Origin: Rhynchopus sp. YZ270_cl-10
Lineage: Eukaryota; Euglenozoa; Diplonemea; Diplonemida; Diplonemidae
Direction of reading: 5' to 3'
DNA length: 64,000 nucleotides
Assembly: GCA_964035575.1 (NCBI GenBank)
Contig: OZ037934.1
Location: forward strand, 186,001 to 250,000
Below the pieces are notes generated by a model. It ran no database searches and was not told the origin of the DNA. It saw only the letters and a program-made list of their open reading frames with translations. Both the position numbers and the translations under genes were made by a program. This document shows, piece by piece, positions 33,852 through 44,325 of this stretch (position 1 is its first letter; each line of letters starts with the position of its first letter).

Positions 33852-36514
33852 GAAAAGGGAAAAAGGATTTTATCAAGGGGTCCCGATGTACGGTGAAGGG
33901 TTTGCACTTTCAACTTCAACGCCTCAGTGAAAATGGAGGAGGAAAATAGAAACAACAAAAAAAAAGCATTTTGAACACACTTTCTGCGGTTCTGGGAACG
34001 AACCGCGCTGCAGAGCCACGCCTCACCAAACCAGGTCGAGGTGTGTGCGTTTCACAACCTCTCTCCCCATAGGGGTTTTTATCGTATGGTTTCTATATTT
34101 TTTGTTGTTGAAAAAAAAAATTGTATTATTATTAGTGTAGACATCTCGAGGATGAGCTCCGACTATATATTTTTTTTTCGACTGAGATGCGTTTTAGCAC
34201 GTTTCAGCTACTCATTTTCAAATGATATGCACATATGCACAGAGTCATATTCATCTTTCGACTTTTCTTTCCCCTCCCTTAAAAAAAAAAACACACACAC
34301 ACAGTACATAAACACATAGTTTGTTGCACTATTTTTTTAATTCCCCAGCAGTCGGAATACAGCCCATTGTACAGCACGAAAGGCACATTAATCTCAACAA
34401 CTTTTCTTTGGTTAGTGTGACGGGGGGAGACTAGGTTATTCCCTCCCCCTATATTTTCCACTGTCCACAGAAATTCGTCTATTTTGTTGATGTGTGTTCG
34501 GTTAGTTAACATCATTTGTGCTTTCTCTTCTTTGAAGGGGATGAAATTAATCATATCCGCTGTTGCACTGAGGTTGTTTGTTTGTTTTGTTTGTTTTAAA
34601 TTTTCTGTGTAAAAAAAAAAAAAAAAAATGCTTCTCATCGATCAGGAGTGATGTGGTGTGTGTACGTTGACTATTCCCTATTTAAAAAAAATTCTTTTTT
34701 TATACCAATCATTTGATAATAGAGGAAATAGAATCGACGGAAGGTACGTTGCCTGCAAATTATCTTTTCATCCAAATTATTTGTTTTTACCACCACACAC
34801 TCATAGAGCGAAACGAAAATAAAACAGTTGTTTTTTTTCTTCTGCTTTGCTTTCCTTTTTATTCACTTTGTCATATCCTTGAAGTCGGATTCCATTTTTA
34901 AAAAGTGACTAAGCACAGAGTGGCTTAGGTGTCTATCCTCCTTGTTTTCTTTTTATATTTTCAAAAAGTGATTTTTTGTTTTTGTTTTGTTTTACTGACG
35001 TCTCAAGAGTCTTCTCGAACGAACACAAACAGAGAAAACTCACCTCATGCCTTGGACATGAGGTGGTATGGTGTTTCATTCAACAGATGGCTTCAAGATA
35101 TGCATCCGACATTATTTTTTTTTTGTTTTATTTTTAAAAAAGGTGACCAAGCACAAGAGAGGCGTTCATTTCCCCAACTTCTTTTTTTTTTCTCTTCAGA
35201 TATGTGTGCCATCGAGAGGTACATTGTTCATTCGAATTTGTTCAAAGTTTTTTTTCTTTTCTTTTTGCCAACTATTGTATTGATTTTTATGTGCGTCCCC
35301 CACAGCCTTTGCTTTATAACCGTGAGGCAAACGTTTGCGTGATTCATCTGCATTGTTCATCAGGTTTCAGATCGAAGAAGAGAGCCTATTAGGGTTTATT
35401 GAAATTTGGGTGCATTGTGTTTTTTTGAAGACGTGTGTGCACGAAAGGCACGTTCATCTTTCTTTTCTTTTCTTCTCCCCCCTCACCCCCCGTTTGCTCC
35501 TTGCACGGGGCATCCTAAGAACGTAGGCTTGACTCATGGTATCTCTGGGTATTCTAAAAAATTCTTCCCCCCACCGATTCTTGGAAACATTTTAAGGATA
35601 CCCATGTGCTGTCATGTTCCAAGCTTTCTTTCTTTTCAGAACCACGCCATGTTTTTTTTTAAACTGGTTGTTCTAGTGGTTGCGATTGTATTTCTTTTTT
35701 GCGAAAAAGGGTTTTTATATTTCCAAGGGTCATCTTACCGGCCTTTCTTTTTTAGCGTCGTCTCCATAAAAGACAAAGGAAACAAATATAGTGAAATCTG
35801 CGAAAAAAATTAAAGGATACTCATAGTGGTCGAGGGAGATCTGTGTCTATACCTTTTCTTTTGTACAAAAGGCTTCGGCCAACATTGAGTACATATCTTT
35901 ATACTATGTAGGTGTAAAGTGAAGAATAAACATGAAAGTGGAGATTTGCACCCAACTGTGGCAACACAACCCAGAGGCAACTCCGCTTACCTCCAACAAA
36001 TTTATTGAATCAAGAATCATAATCGCAGATTGTGTTCTCGTCGTGCATGGTATTGCCAACTGTTGAGTCTGAAGATTCGCGGGGGGACACTTTGCGCTTC
36101 CAGTACACAATCAAAACAAAAAGTATAAACTGTGTTTTCCTTCTTACAAAGTACTTCAATAGAGTTTTTTTTTGCGTGGTCGCTATTCTTTGGTGTGATT
36201 CATATTGCAAAGGTTTTTTTTCTCCTCTCTCTCACTCTCCTATTGGGGGTTCAACTCTGATATTCTGTTGAAAGAAAATAAATGTGCAAAAGATCAGAGT
36301 TTCCTGATGTCTCATCTCTCTGTTTTGCACCCCTTTTTGAGGTATGTGCTGTCTGGCAGTTTTTTAGCCCCTCCTTTTCGAAAAAGAAATATGGTATCAT
36401 TTTTGATCCCTCCTATGCCATCAATTGATTGCATATGTTGACATACTTTCTTTTTTTCTTTTTTTGAGGTGACTCTTTGTAGTTGCCACCTCAGTGCAGT
36501 CCGCCGTACCGTCT
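33852..36514. other. Spacer with many same-strand modules, no gene seen
   Basis: A GCGGTTCTGGGAACGAACCGC hairpin module broken over 33966-34066 has a close copy at 57475-57565. A reversed copy of the ACACTAATACAACC module lies at 34117-34160, one of very few in - orientation. An L-type module lies at 34168-34205. CTAAGC-type hairpins lie at 34903-34938 and 35141-35171. Hairpins with other stems lie at 34220-34262, 35199-35235 and 35428-35465. A GCAACTCCGCTTACCTCCAA module lies at 35938-36000, and a GCCATCAATTGATTGCATAT module at 36391-36448. No gene recognised. Confidence 0.55.
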
Positions 36515-36604
36515 CGGTAACATATACTGACCGTAAAAATGTTTGACCTTTTCCTTGGTTTTCTAGGTGAGTTTGACCTTTTTTAGGGTCAGTATATGTT
36601 ACCG
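36515..36604. repeat. 90-bp MITE-like palindrome
   Basis: Inverted ends CGGTAACATATACTGACC with one mismatch. The inner parts (GTTTGACCTTTT, repeated) also pair partly. It sits inside a GTGAGGCG-type module, whose halves flank it. Confidence 0.6.
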
Positions 36605-36879
36605 ATACTGTTACGGTGAGGCGTCTTGCACCCTCTCAACTTCTCTTTTTGATGAGATGTGTCCCCCTTCAGCGAGGACACTTATTTATCTTTTCAATGG
36701 GTACATTTAGTGCACCCTGTTATACCTTCTATTCACTAGAATAGTTCGTATATGAAACAATCTTTTCAAGATTTGTTTTTCCCCCTCCTCTACTCTAAAA
36801 GACGGTGCCTGTGTGTGCACGAGAGGTGCAACACATTCATTCTACAATTTTTTTTTTTCCGTTTAGGTGACTAAACACA

Positions 36880-37985
36880 TGGAAAACAAAAGATCTTAGT
36901 AAGAGGAAATTTTTTTTTGAGCGGGGTTTTGATATCTTCTTAGTTTTTTTTTTCCACTAAGATCTTAGTGGAAAAAAACACCAAAAAACTAAGATCTTAG
37001 TTTTTTTTTCTAAGATCTTAGTTTTTTTTTCTAAGATCGTAGCCACTTTATTTTTAAGATCTTAGTTTTGTTTTTAAGATCTTAGCAGGGCGTTCGCTAT
37101 CGCCATCGTTTTTTCCTGATCGTGGCGAAATGCCAAAAACCCCGAAATTTTCGTTTTTTTACTAGTGCTTAAAATAGGTCAAAAAAATTTTCCCGCCGGA
37201 GAGAAGTTAGTTCGTGGGTGAATCCCTGGTACTGAATGGTCAAAAAAAATTTGCGATTTGCGCGTGATCCCTTCCCCAGCACAAGTGATATTACAGCTGA
37301 ACTTTCCTGATACTAAAACCAGCAAAACGATGAAGAATTTCATCAATCCCCCCTCACTGAGGGTCTCTTTGTGTTGTTTAATCAAGCAGATGTACAAGAG
37401 AGAGGCATCCGTCATATGAGACTTCATCCTTATTTTGATTATTTTCAACTCTCTGCCATTGAAGATAGAGTTGACACGAGCAGTGACACCTTCTATAACA
37501 GGGGGTACGGTACACCTTCAGCAGACTGCAGGATTGAGGAGCGAGCGGGAGTGCTGGGGAAACTTCCTCTCACGGCAGGCGGGTTTACGGATGATTTTGA
37601 GTACAGTGGACACCCCTCTGCGACCCCCGGAGGGGTCTACAGGGTGGTGGGGAGAAATCTCTCTCTCTCTCTCTCTTTTTTTCCCCCTTTATTTATTTAT
37701 TTATTTATTTATACAGGGTTTCGCCCCGGTGGGGCGAAGCCCTGGGGCGAAATAAAACGTCATTTTTTCAGGAAAAAAATTTTTTAACGAAAAAAAATAT
37801 TTTTCGCCCCGGGGCGAACGCCCTGGATCTTAGTTTTTTTTGGTGGAAACTAAGATCTTAACAAAAAAAAACTAAGATATTCAACACAAAACACTAAGAT
37901 CTTACTTAATTTTAAGAAAACACTAAGATCTTAAAAAAACGGTGTTTTTCGCTCATATCTTAATTAAGATCTTTTGTAATCCATG
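36880..37985. mobile_element. Foldback element with iterated AAGATCTTAG arms, host of a nested hAT-like element
   Basis: Both arms repeat AAGATCTTAG in T-rich context. The outer ends pair (TGGAAAACAAAAGATCTTA against GATCTTTTGTAATCCA). TAAACACA occurs directly at both sides (36872-36879 and 37986-37993; 8 of 9 bases match when extended by one), fitting a target duplication. The left target lies inside a GGTGACTAAACAC hairpin module. The interior is replaced by the nested element at 37086-37825. Confidence 0.65.
37086..37825. mobile_element. Non-autonomous hAT-like element, 740 bp
   Basis: The ends CAGGGCGTTCGC and GCGAACGCCCTG are exact inverted repeats of 12 bp, with the 5'-CAGGG ends typical of hAT elements. 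It is flanked by a perfect 8-bp duplication GATCTTAG (37078-37085 and 37826-37833), also the hAT size. The interior holds a 139-codon open frame on + (37371-37787) without recognised domains and a (TATTTAT)n-like stretch. A subterminal GGGGCGAA/TTCGCCCC inverted motif repeats near the right end. Inserted into one of the AAGATCTTAG repeats of the outer element. Confidence 0.8.
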
Positions 37986-38317
37986 TAAACACAGTGTGTT
38001 GTGATTTTTTTTCTTTTTTCTGCCCTTTTTTTCCCACTCAATCACCATGGGGTCTCAACGAAAACTTTAGCAAAAAAAAATGAGAAAAAAGCCATGTTCA
38101 GCTGAAGACCAGCTGAAGTGCCCCCTTTGATGAGTGATATACCCTTAGACACTATTTCTTTTTCTTTTGCGTTTGGGATGTGTTATTTTAACGTCCCTTT
38201 GTGTGCTTTCTCTTCTTTGAATGGAAAGTACATGGAAATGATTCTTTTTTCTGAAAGGCGAAGGATGTACGTGTTGCACCCTTTAATGCTTACTGTTTGT
38301 GTTATAAATAGTAAGTA

Positions 38318-38921
38318 CAGTGTGTCCCAGAATTAATGTCACCTGGCAACATGTTTAAAAAATAAGCAAAATTTGACTTGGGCATTTTCAAAATCAAAAA
38401 ACATCACCCTTTTTAATTCAGGAACACAAGAGAAGCTAAATAAAATTGTCAAGACCCATGTGGTGAACACAGAGGCCACCAGGGAAGGGATGCGGCTACA
38501 GAGTACATCTCTAATTGTTGATGGCGGGAAGGGCTATGATGAGGTGGAAGCTGCTTGGGTGGTTTCACAGCACACCTTGATGAGGTGGGTGAAGCAGTAC
38601 TGAGCTGGTGAGCGCAGCTTTTCGGACAAGCCAGGGAGGGGACGAAATAGATCACCTCAAGACCCAGAATAAGGTGGTTAAGCAGTGTCAGGGCAATGTG
38701 TTTTTGACTTCATTACGTGCCTGCTTCCTAGAGTCGTTTATCCACCTCACTTTTATTTTTTGTAGACCCTTTTTTTTGCCAAAAAGAGTTCTTGCAATGT
38801 AAATATTTCACCCCCTACACACTTTTTATTCACGAGAAGGTGAAAACTGTCACAAAATTTGTCCACTTTTGCATATTTTTACAAAAGTGTCGCCAGGTGA
38901 CATTAATTCTGGGACACACTG
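38318..38921. mobile_element. Tc1/mariner-like element, internally deleted, 604 bp
   Basis: The ends are inverted repeats of about 30 bp (CAGTGTGTCCCAGAATTAAT...) flanked by TA on both sides (38316-38317 and 38922-38923), the hallmark of Tc1/mariner insertion. The interior on + (about 38373-38660) encodes a helix-turn-helix-like remnant, VVSQHTLMRWVKQY followed after a stop by AGERSFSDKPGRGR, matching the paired-like DNA-binding part of such transposases. The catalytic domain is missing. Confidence 0.8.
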
Positions 38922-38923
38922 TA

Positions 38924-41900
38924 TATGAATGTATTAAAGGCGAGGTTTGTCGGGATGCCTGCGTCAATACCTGTTCCCTTTTTCTTCTTTTTCTTCTTCT
39001 TTTTTTGCGTCCTTTGGTGAAGCGCTGTGCGACTTCTTCATCTTTCAGCATTGTGTGTTTATTTAAGGTGACTAAGCAACGAGAGGTTTAGAATCGTCTT
39101 ATAAACTCTTCGTTATTTTACGATCTGTATGCGCGTAAGGCATATCCATCTTTTCATCTTTTCAACTTTATTTTTTGTTTGTTGGGCTTAGTTTGGACCA
39201 GCGAGGAGCAAGCCCCCCTCTCAAAAAAAGATTTTTTTATTTCAAAAAATTGCAGTGAAATTTGCACAGAAAAAATTCTGCACAATGATAATTGCCCTTT
39301 TGACGGGGTTTGATCAGTGCTGCACAAAATCTTGTGCAAAAAAAAAAAAAAAAAAAAAAAACCCTTATTCCGTTTCCCCCCCGTCAACACATAGTTCAAA
39401 AGCAGCAAAAAAAGTGAGTGACTTTAGGGACGGAGTTTGCACAGATGGCAACCACACTGTGTCAAGAATTCTTCCAAAAAAAAAGAGACATTTTTTACAT
39501 TCATGGTGTCGCTGGATGGGGAGGGGTGCACAAAGTGCACAAGTACGCAAGAAGTGCGTATCACCTACCCTTCAGCCCACCCCCAATTTCATTTATTTAT
39601 TTTACATCTTCTTTTCGAAAACCCCCATCAAAGGTTCAAATCTACAAACCTCTGTTTTTTCTCCCTGTTCTTCGATTCTTACCGGAGGGTATCAACGAAG
39701 AAAAAGAAAGTGGAGAGTCGCACAAACTGTGGCAACTACACTACTCCAACAATTTAACAAAAAAAAAAAAAAAAAACGAAACGAAAAAACAAACGCGGAT
39801 GGGTCAATAATGATATCTCCTATCCAATGCTCCCCGTTCTTTAAAAAACGAAACGAAGAAGAGCACAAAAGCAAAAACAGCAAACAAAAAACTTCATAAA
39901 AAAATCCTCTTTCAAAACCCTTTTATACGTATATTTTTTTGAACCTATGGGGGCTACATGGTATCCCCGTAGACCCCCCAAAAAAAACCCCCTCTACCAT
40001 TTTCACCATTTTTTGCCAAGTTTTTAGGACCTCAAAAAAAATCCTGATTTTTCTTTCTTTCTTATACCTACAAAAGCGTAGCTTTAAAGGAAACAAATAG
40101 TTCCCCCGATACGGTCGCCAAATCACCCTCTCCTCCGACAGGGTAATTGAGCAACGAAAACAAACAAACCTTTTTTTTCCCTTTTACGCATATGAGAGTT
40201 GCTATTAGTGATGCTTTCAGAAATCGGTCAACGACTTGGCAGCGACGTGTCTACATCAAGGGGGGGGTTGTTTATAAAGTCCCTGTGTCAGTGACCTGTC
40301 AATATCGACCCCTCCTGGGGCACCAATTACTATTCTTTTATTCTTGGGGGGACAATGTACCCCCTACACGACAGGACCCAGTGACAAGTGACAAATGAAA
40401 ATGACAAGTGAAATAGGTGACAAGTGATATACCTACAGCCCAGTGGAAAGTCACTTGTCATGATAAGTGACTTATTTGTCATATTTATGACAAGTGAAAT
40501 GCACTTGTCACTTGCCACTGGGTCCGTCGTGTAGACCCCTCCTACCTAGAGCCCTAGCAGTGCTCGTGCACAACTCTATAGGGGCGCTCGTTCAAGAGCT
40601 TACCCCAAGCAGCATTCATCTAGCGTTACTACAACTGACATGACGTTTCAACGTCACGTCCGTTTGTTATACCGCCCTGATGTGGGAATCATCTTTTAAA
40701 AAAAATATTGCATGCGAGTCACGAATATCACCCCCTTGCCCCCATTGAAAGATTTTAGCCTGGATTTCACATCGAAAGAAAATGGCAAATATTTTTTCAT
40801 TTTTTTTCCAATATTTTTTTTTCTGTTTTTCCCCCTTTTTTTGTGACTGAAGGAATAGAGGGCACGCTTTGTGCAGCTTTTTTAGAAGGTTTCCTTTTAT
40901 TTGTGCAACACTCCGAGGGTTCGCTAACCCGTGGAGTGTCAGTGCCTGTGTCCCAGAGTCGTTTTGCACTATCAACTTCACTTTATTTATTTATTTTTCT
41001 GTCTATAGACGTCTGCGTGCCCCTCACATTTTTGCAAAAAAACATACTGCATAAAAAGAAAGATGGGATCATTTTTTGATTCCTCCTCCTATGCTATCAA
41101 TTTATTGAATGCATATGTTGACATACCCAATAGGCGTATGCGTGCCCCGAGAGGCCCGTTCGTCTTTTTTTAAAAACAATCGGAGTTCGGAGTTCAGATG
41201 GTGTCAACACGCACGTCATTTTTTTTTTTGCCCCCTTTTTTTATTTTTATTTTTATTGATTTGTTCAGTTGCGTTGTATTTTGTTTTTTTTTTTATTTTA
41301 TTCTCCAGTTTCCCTTTGAAATGTCTTCTCTTTCCTTTTATGTGGCCAAGTACGAAAGGCTTAGGTTCATCTTCACAAAAAAACTCCCTTTTTTTTTGAT
41401 GTGTATTCATGTCAAGCCTCTTCACTCTTTCAACTTTTCTTTTTTAGGTGATTCAGCTTGGCTGAAGCTTCACCCCCTTTTTTTTATATTCAAAACCCTT
41501 TTTTCTGTTCTCCTGAAGCGAAAGTACATTTTTTGTGCTTTCATACAGGGAGGGGCTGGCATCTTACAGTGTGGGTCGGAGGTGTGTGTACCTGCAGCAC
41601 CAACTCTTTTTTTGCGCAACTCTGCGGAAGAATAAATAATCGTACTAGAGACTGCACAGAAAGGTTGAATCCGTGGATGTTCCAAGCCCATATTCTATTC
41701 AAAACAAAGGCCTCCCTTTTTTATCAGATTTATACCTCCAAAAATGGATACAGGATCGATTCTCTCAGATCACGTTGTTGGTTTACTGCCTGGGAAGGAG
41801 TAATTCGGACTGTCGGACTCTTCTTAATTCTTCGGAATTATCCCAACCCTGCAAGACCACTTAATAGGACTGCATGGTTGGGGGAGGGGTGCACCCCCTG

Positions 41901-42155
41901 GTGCACCCCGCTCATTTATACCAAAGGTACACTGTTTCATGAAAGGGCTGTTGAATTTGTTTCTGGCCTCGCAGTCATTTTCACTGTGCCTCCCCCCTTT
42001 CTCTCTGTTTAACGCCGGAAAAACCCTTCAACACAGACCAACACAGATCAACACTTACCACCACAGGATTTTTACACAAAAGGGGAGGGTTTAACGCCCC
42101 CTTCATCCCCTCTCACTTTTTGGATACACCGTTAGAGAGGTCTTTTTTTTCTCCA
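38924..42155. other. Spacer with repeats and microsatellites, no gene seen
   Basis: CTAAGC-type hairpins lie at 39065-39101 and 41342-41373. Hairpins with other stems lie at 39117-39155 and 41133-41170. A GCAACTACACTACTCCAACA module lies at 39705-39757, a copy of the 150-bp AGCGTAGCT module at 40063-40205, and a hairpin CACTCC-GA-GGGTT-CGCT-AACCC-GT-GGAGTG at 40909-40938 followed by the GCACTATCAACTTCAC tail. A GCTATCAATTTATTGAATGC module lies at 41062-41127, and a GGGGTGCACC/GGTGCACCCC palindrome at 41886-41909. No gene recognised. Confidence 0.5.
40364..40534. repeat. MITE-like foldback with iterated ACAAGTGA motif
   Basis: The ends CTACACGACAGGACCCAGTG and their complement (one indel) enclose arms that repeat GACAAGTGA. 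The CACGACGG end and ACAAGTG iteration are shared with the foldback at 47305-47588, so both belong to one family. Confidence 0.65.
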
Positions 42156-42656
42156 ATGTCTATCGGGCTTTCTGATGTTCCGCCAGAAATTAGTGAACAG
42201 TGGCGAGAGGTGTTTAACAGCTTTGCGGATGGTGGTGAGGATATTACGATGAAGGACTTTGGCCGTGCCGTGAGGGCTGCGGGGCAGTGTCCAACAACAG
42301 AGCAGGTACAGCTGCTGGCAGAGGATGTGTCTGGTGCGGAGGGGGAGCAGGACCCCTCGCTGAGGGTGTCCTGGTCGCAGTTTGAGCGCGCCATCACCTC
42401 GCTGCTGAACGAATGGAAGAGTGAAGAGGACCTGCGCGAGGCGCTGCGTGTGTTCGACAAAGACCAGGCGGGGTACATCCCACTCTCGGAGCTCCGGTTC
42501 TTCCTCACGACGCTAGGGGATATGCTAGACCCTGACGAGATGCAGGAGATGATCCTCGAGTGCCAATCCTCCGGCTGCTTCGACTCTGCAGGTGTCAACA
42601 TCTCCATCGATGAGTTCGTAAAGAAAATCGGCCCAATCCTTCCAGGACAACTGTAA
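42156..42656 (+). CDS. EF-hand protein of the calmodulin/light-chain type
   Basis: 166 residues from the ATG at 42156; the frame is open a little upstream without an ATG, and a CCACCACAG acceptor-like site lies near 42067. The layout is that of a four-EF-hand calmodulin-like protein or myosin light chain. The third loop, DKDQAGYIPLSE, keeps Asp at positions 1 and 3 and Glu at 12, so it may bind calcium. The first (ADGGEDITMKDF) and last (SAGVNISIDEFV) loops lack key ligands. Helices such as EEDLREALRVF and DPDEMQEMILE are canonical. Likely a calcium-sensing or structural light chain; the partner is unknown. Followed by a short T-rich spacer. Confidence 0.8.
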   Translation: MSIGLSDVPPEISEQWREVFNSFADGGEDITMKDFGRAVRAAGQCPTTEQVQLLAEDVSGAEGEQDPSLRVSWSQFERAITSLLNEWKSEEDLREALRVFDKDQAGYIPLSELRFFLTTLGDMLDPDEMQEMILECQSSGCFDSAGVNISIDEFVKKIGPILPGQL

Positions 42657-43035
42657 AATGAGAATGTGGGGGTTTTCCACTCATCGCCTTTTTTTGGATG
42701 CAAAATATGGTACAAACTGTTTCTAATGTATTTCTGTATGGAAAAAGGACAAATCAGAAAAGCCATTAGGAAAAGGGAGGTGGGAGAGGGAGAAAAAGGA
42801 GTCTGTTTACACGACTTTTTAGTGATTTTTTTTATAAAAAGTAATGACATAAAAAAGAAGTTCTTTTTGATCATTTTTCTTGGCCAATATCGACTGCCCT
42901 TACACCCTCTGAGTGAACTCCCTTCCACACTGGTGCCGAAGAGCACCCTGGGGGGTTAACAGACGTGCGGTAGGTTGGGAGGGAGGGTCAAATCTGGGAG
43001 TCTGGGGGGGTTAGTAACACAGATTTTTCTAAAAG
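42657..43035. other. Short intergenic spacer, nothing recognised
   Basis: AT-rich then G-rich sequence (GGTTGGGAGGGAGGG) before the next start codon. No repeat family or RNA recognised. Confidence 0.4.
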
Positions 43036-44122
43036 ATGGATGTAACCTTTGTGTTGGAAGCATCGGGCGCTACCGTGGTGGTGGAGGTGCCGTGCGATGT
43101 GGATGCTTCGACGGCGAAGGGGGTTGCGTGCAGGGCGCTTGCTGTGTTGCCTTCGTCTGTCGATGTGCGCATTCACACAGATGGTGGAGGGGACGTGCCG
43201 CCTGCAGGACACTGAATACGACGAAGGGCAGGTGGTGCTGACACGCCGTCCTCATGTGACAATACGCTGCCCCGAGCAGTACCTTCCCCTCCGAAGTGTG
43301 AAGGCCTTGACGTTGTCAGCATGTGGCTCGCTTTGCGTCTTCACCGCAAAGGGCTATGTGAGTGGCTTCTACACCGAAACCTTCCACACCGCCTTCGAGA
43401 TCCAGGTGAGTAGAGTGACCTACGGCCCGCCTGCCATCTCACAGTGCGGGGCACGCTGTTATGTGGCCTGTGGGAAGCACTTCATGGAGCTGGCGCTGCC
43501 AGGTGGCGAGGTGTGTCGGAAGATAGAAGGCGTCTCGAAGGCAGTGTACGCCTGCGGCGGTGGGGTGGTCTCGCAGGGGCAGGACAGCGTTGCTGTGTAT
43601 GACGCAGATATGACGTTGCTCCGTTCGCTCTCATCTGAACGCTGCACGGCAGTGGCAGCGACGGACTGTGGGTGGGTAATCGCCGCCTCCCTGGGCGAGT
43701 CTGTGGTCTGTGTGTGGAATGCCACAGGGCAGAGTGTAGCATGTGTGCAGCAAACAGACGTGAGTGTAGTAGCGCTGTCGCGATCCTCCTCTGTGTTTGC
43801 TGTTGTGGATGAGGAGGTGGGGCGGGTATACAACTGGAGTGGTGAGGCGCTAGGCAGCTTCGATTGTGCGGAGGACTCGCTGGTCGTGGGTGTGCAGTTC
43901 ACGCCGTGTGGGACGTACCTGGTGGTGCATTTTCTTGACTCTGACAGAGACAGCCTATTCGTGCAGTACGACGTTGCGACCCTGTCCTCTGTGCAAGAAA
44001 TACAGTACTCCCGGAGTAATTCGTTTGCGATTTCGCCGTGCTCGCGTGTGGTGATGTTTGCTGAGTCAGAGGGTGGCGATATTGTGACGCGGTCGCTGAA
44101 GACACGGGGTGATCTTGCTTGA
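43036..44122 (+). CDS. WD40-type beta-propeller protein with an N-terminal region, apparent frame change
   Basis: From the ATG at 43036 the frame reads MDVTFVLEASGATVVVEVPC and on to DGGGDVPPAGH-stop at about 43215, a protein-like N-terminus that may be a ubiquitin-like or PB1-like fold. From about 43205 the +1 frame takes over: DTEYDEGQVVLTRRPHV... runs to the TGA at 44122. Dropping one G at GCAGGACAC joins them smoothly, so an indel, a sequencing error or a real frameshift is likely. An alternative start at the ATG at 43184 would give a shorter protein. The rest shows WD40-like strands (LTLSACGSLCVFT, VIAASLGESVVCVWNATGQS, VVGVQFTPCGTYLVV, FAISPCSRVVMFAE), typical of a protein-interaction scaffold. 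Partner unknown. Confidence 0.65.
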
Positions 44123-44325
44123 GGAAGAATTACACTTTATTTTGGGATGAGCCACCACAACAGAACGTTTTTAAGTACTATTCTTCTTCTCTTGCCCTTT
44201 CTTCAGAAGTGTGCTGTGTACACAGCCAATCGGGCGGGGATCCTTCCCTCGCACGTCACAGTAAACGAAACCCCTCCTCACATTGTTTTTTTTGTTGCGC
44301 TTTCGGGACCTCATCGATGGATCAC

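Noticed and set aside
39361-39899. 214-codon frame on +
   Set aside because: It runs through poly-A/Lys tracts and a known dispersed module; composition is that of a spacer.
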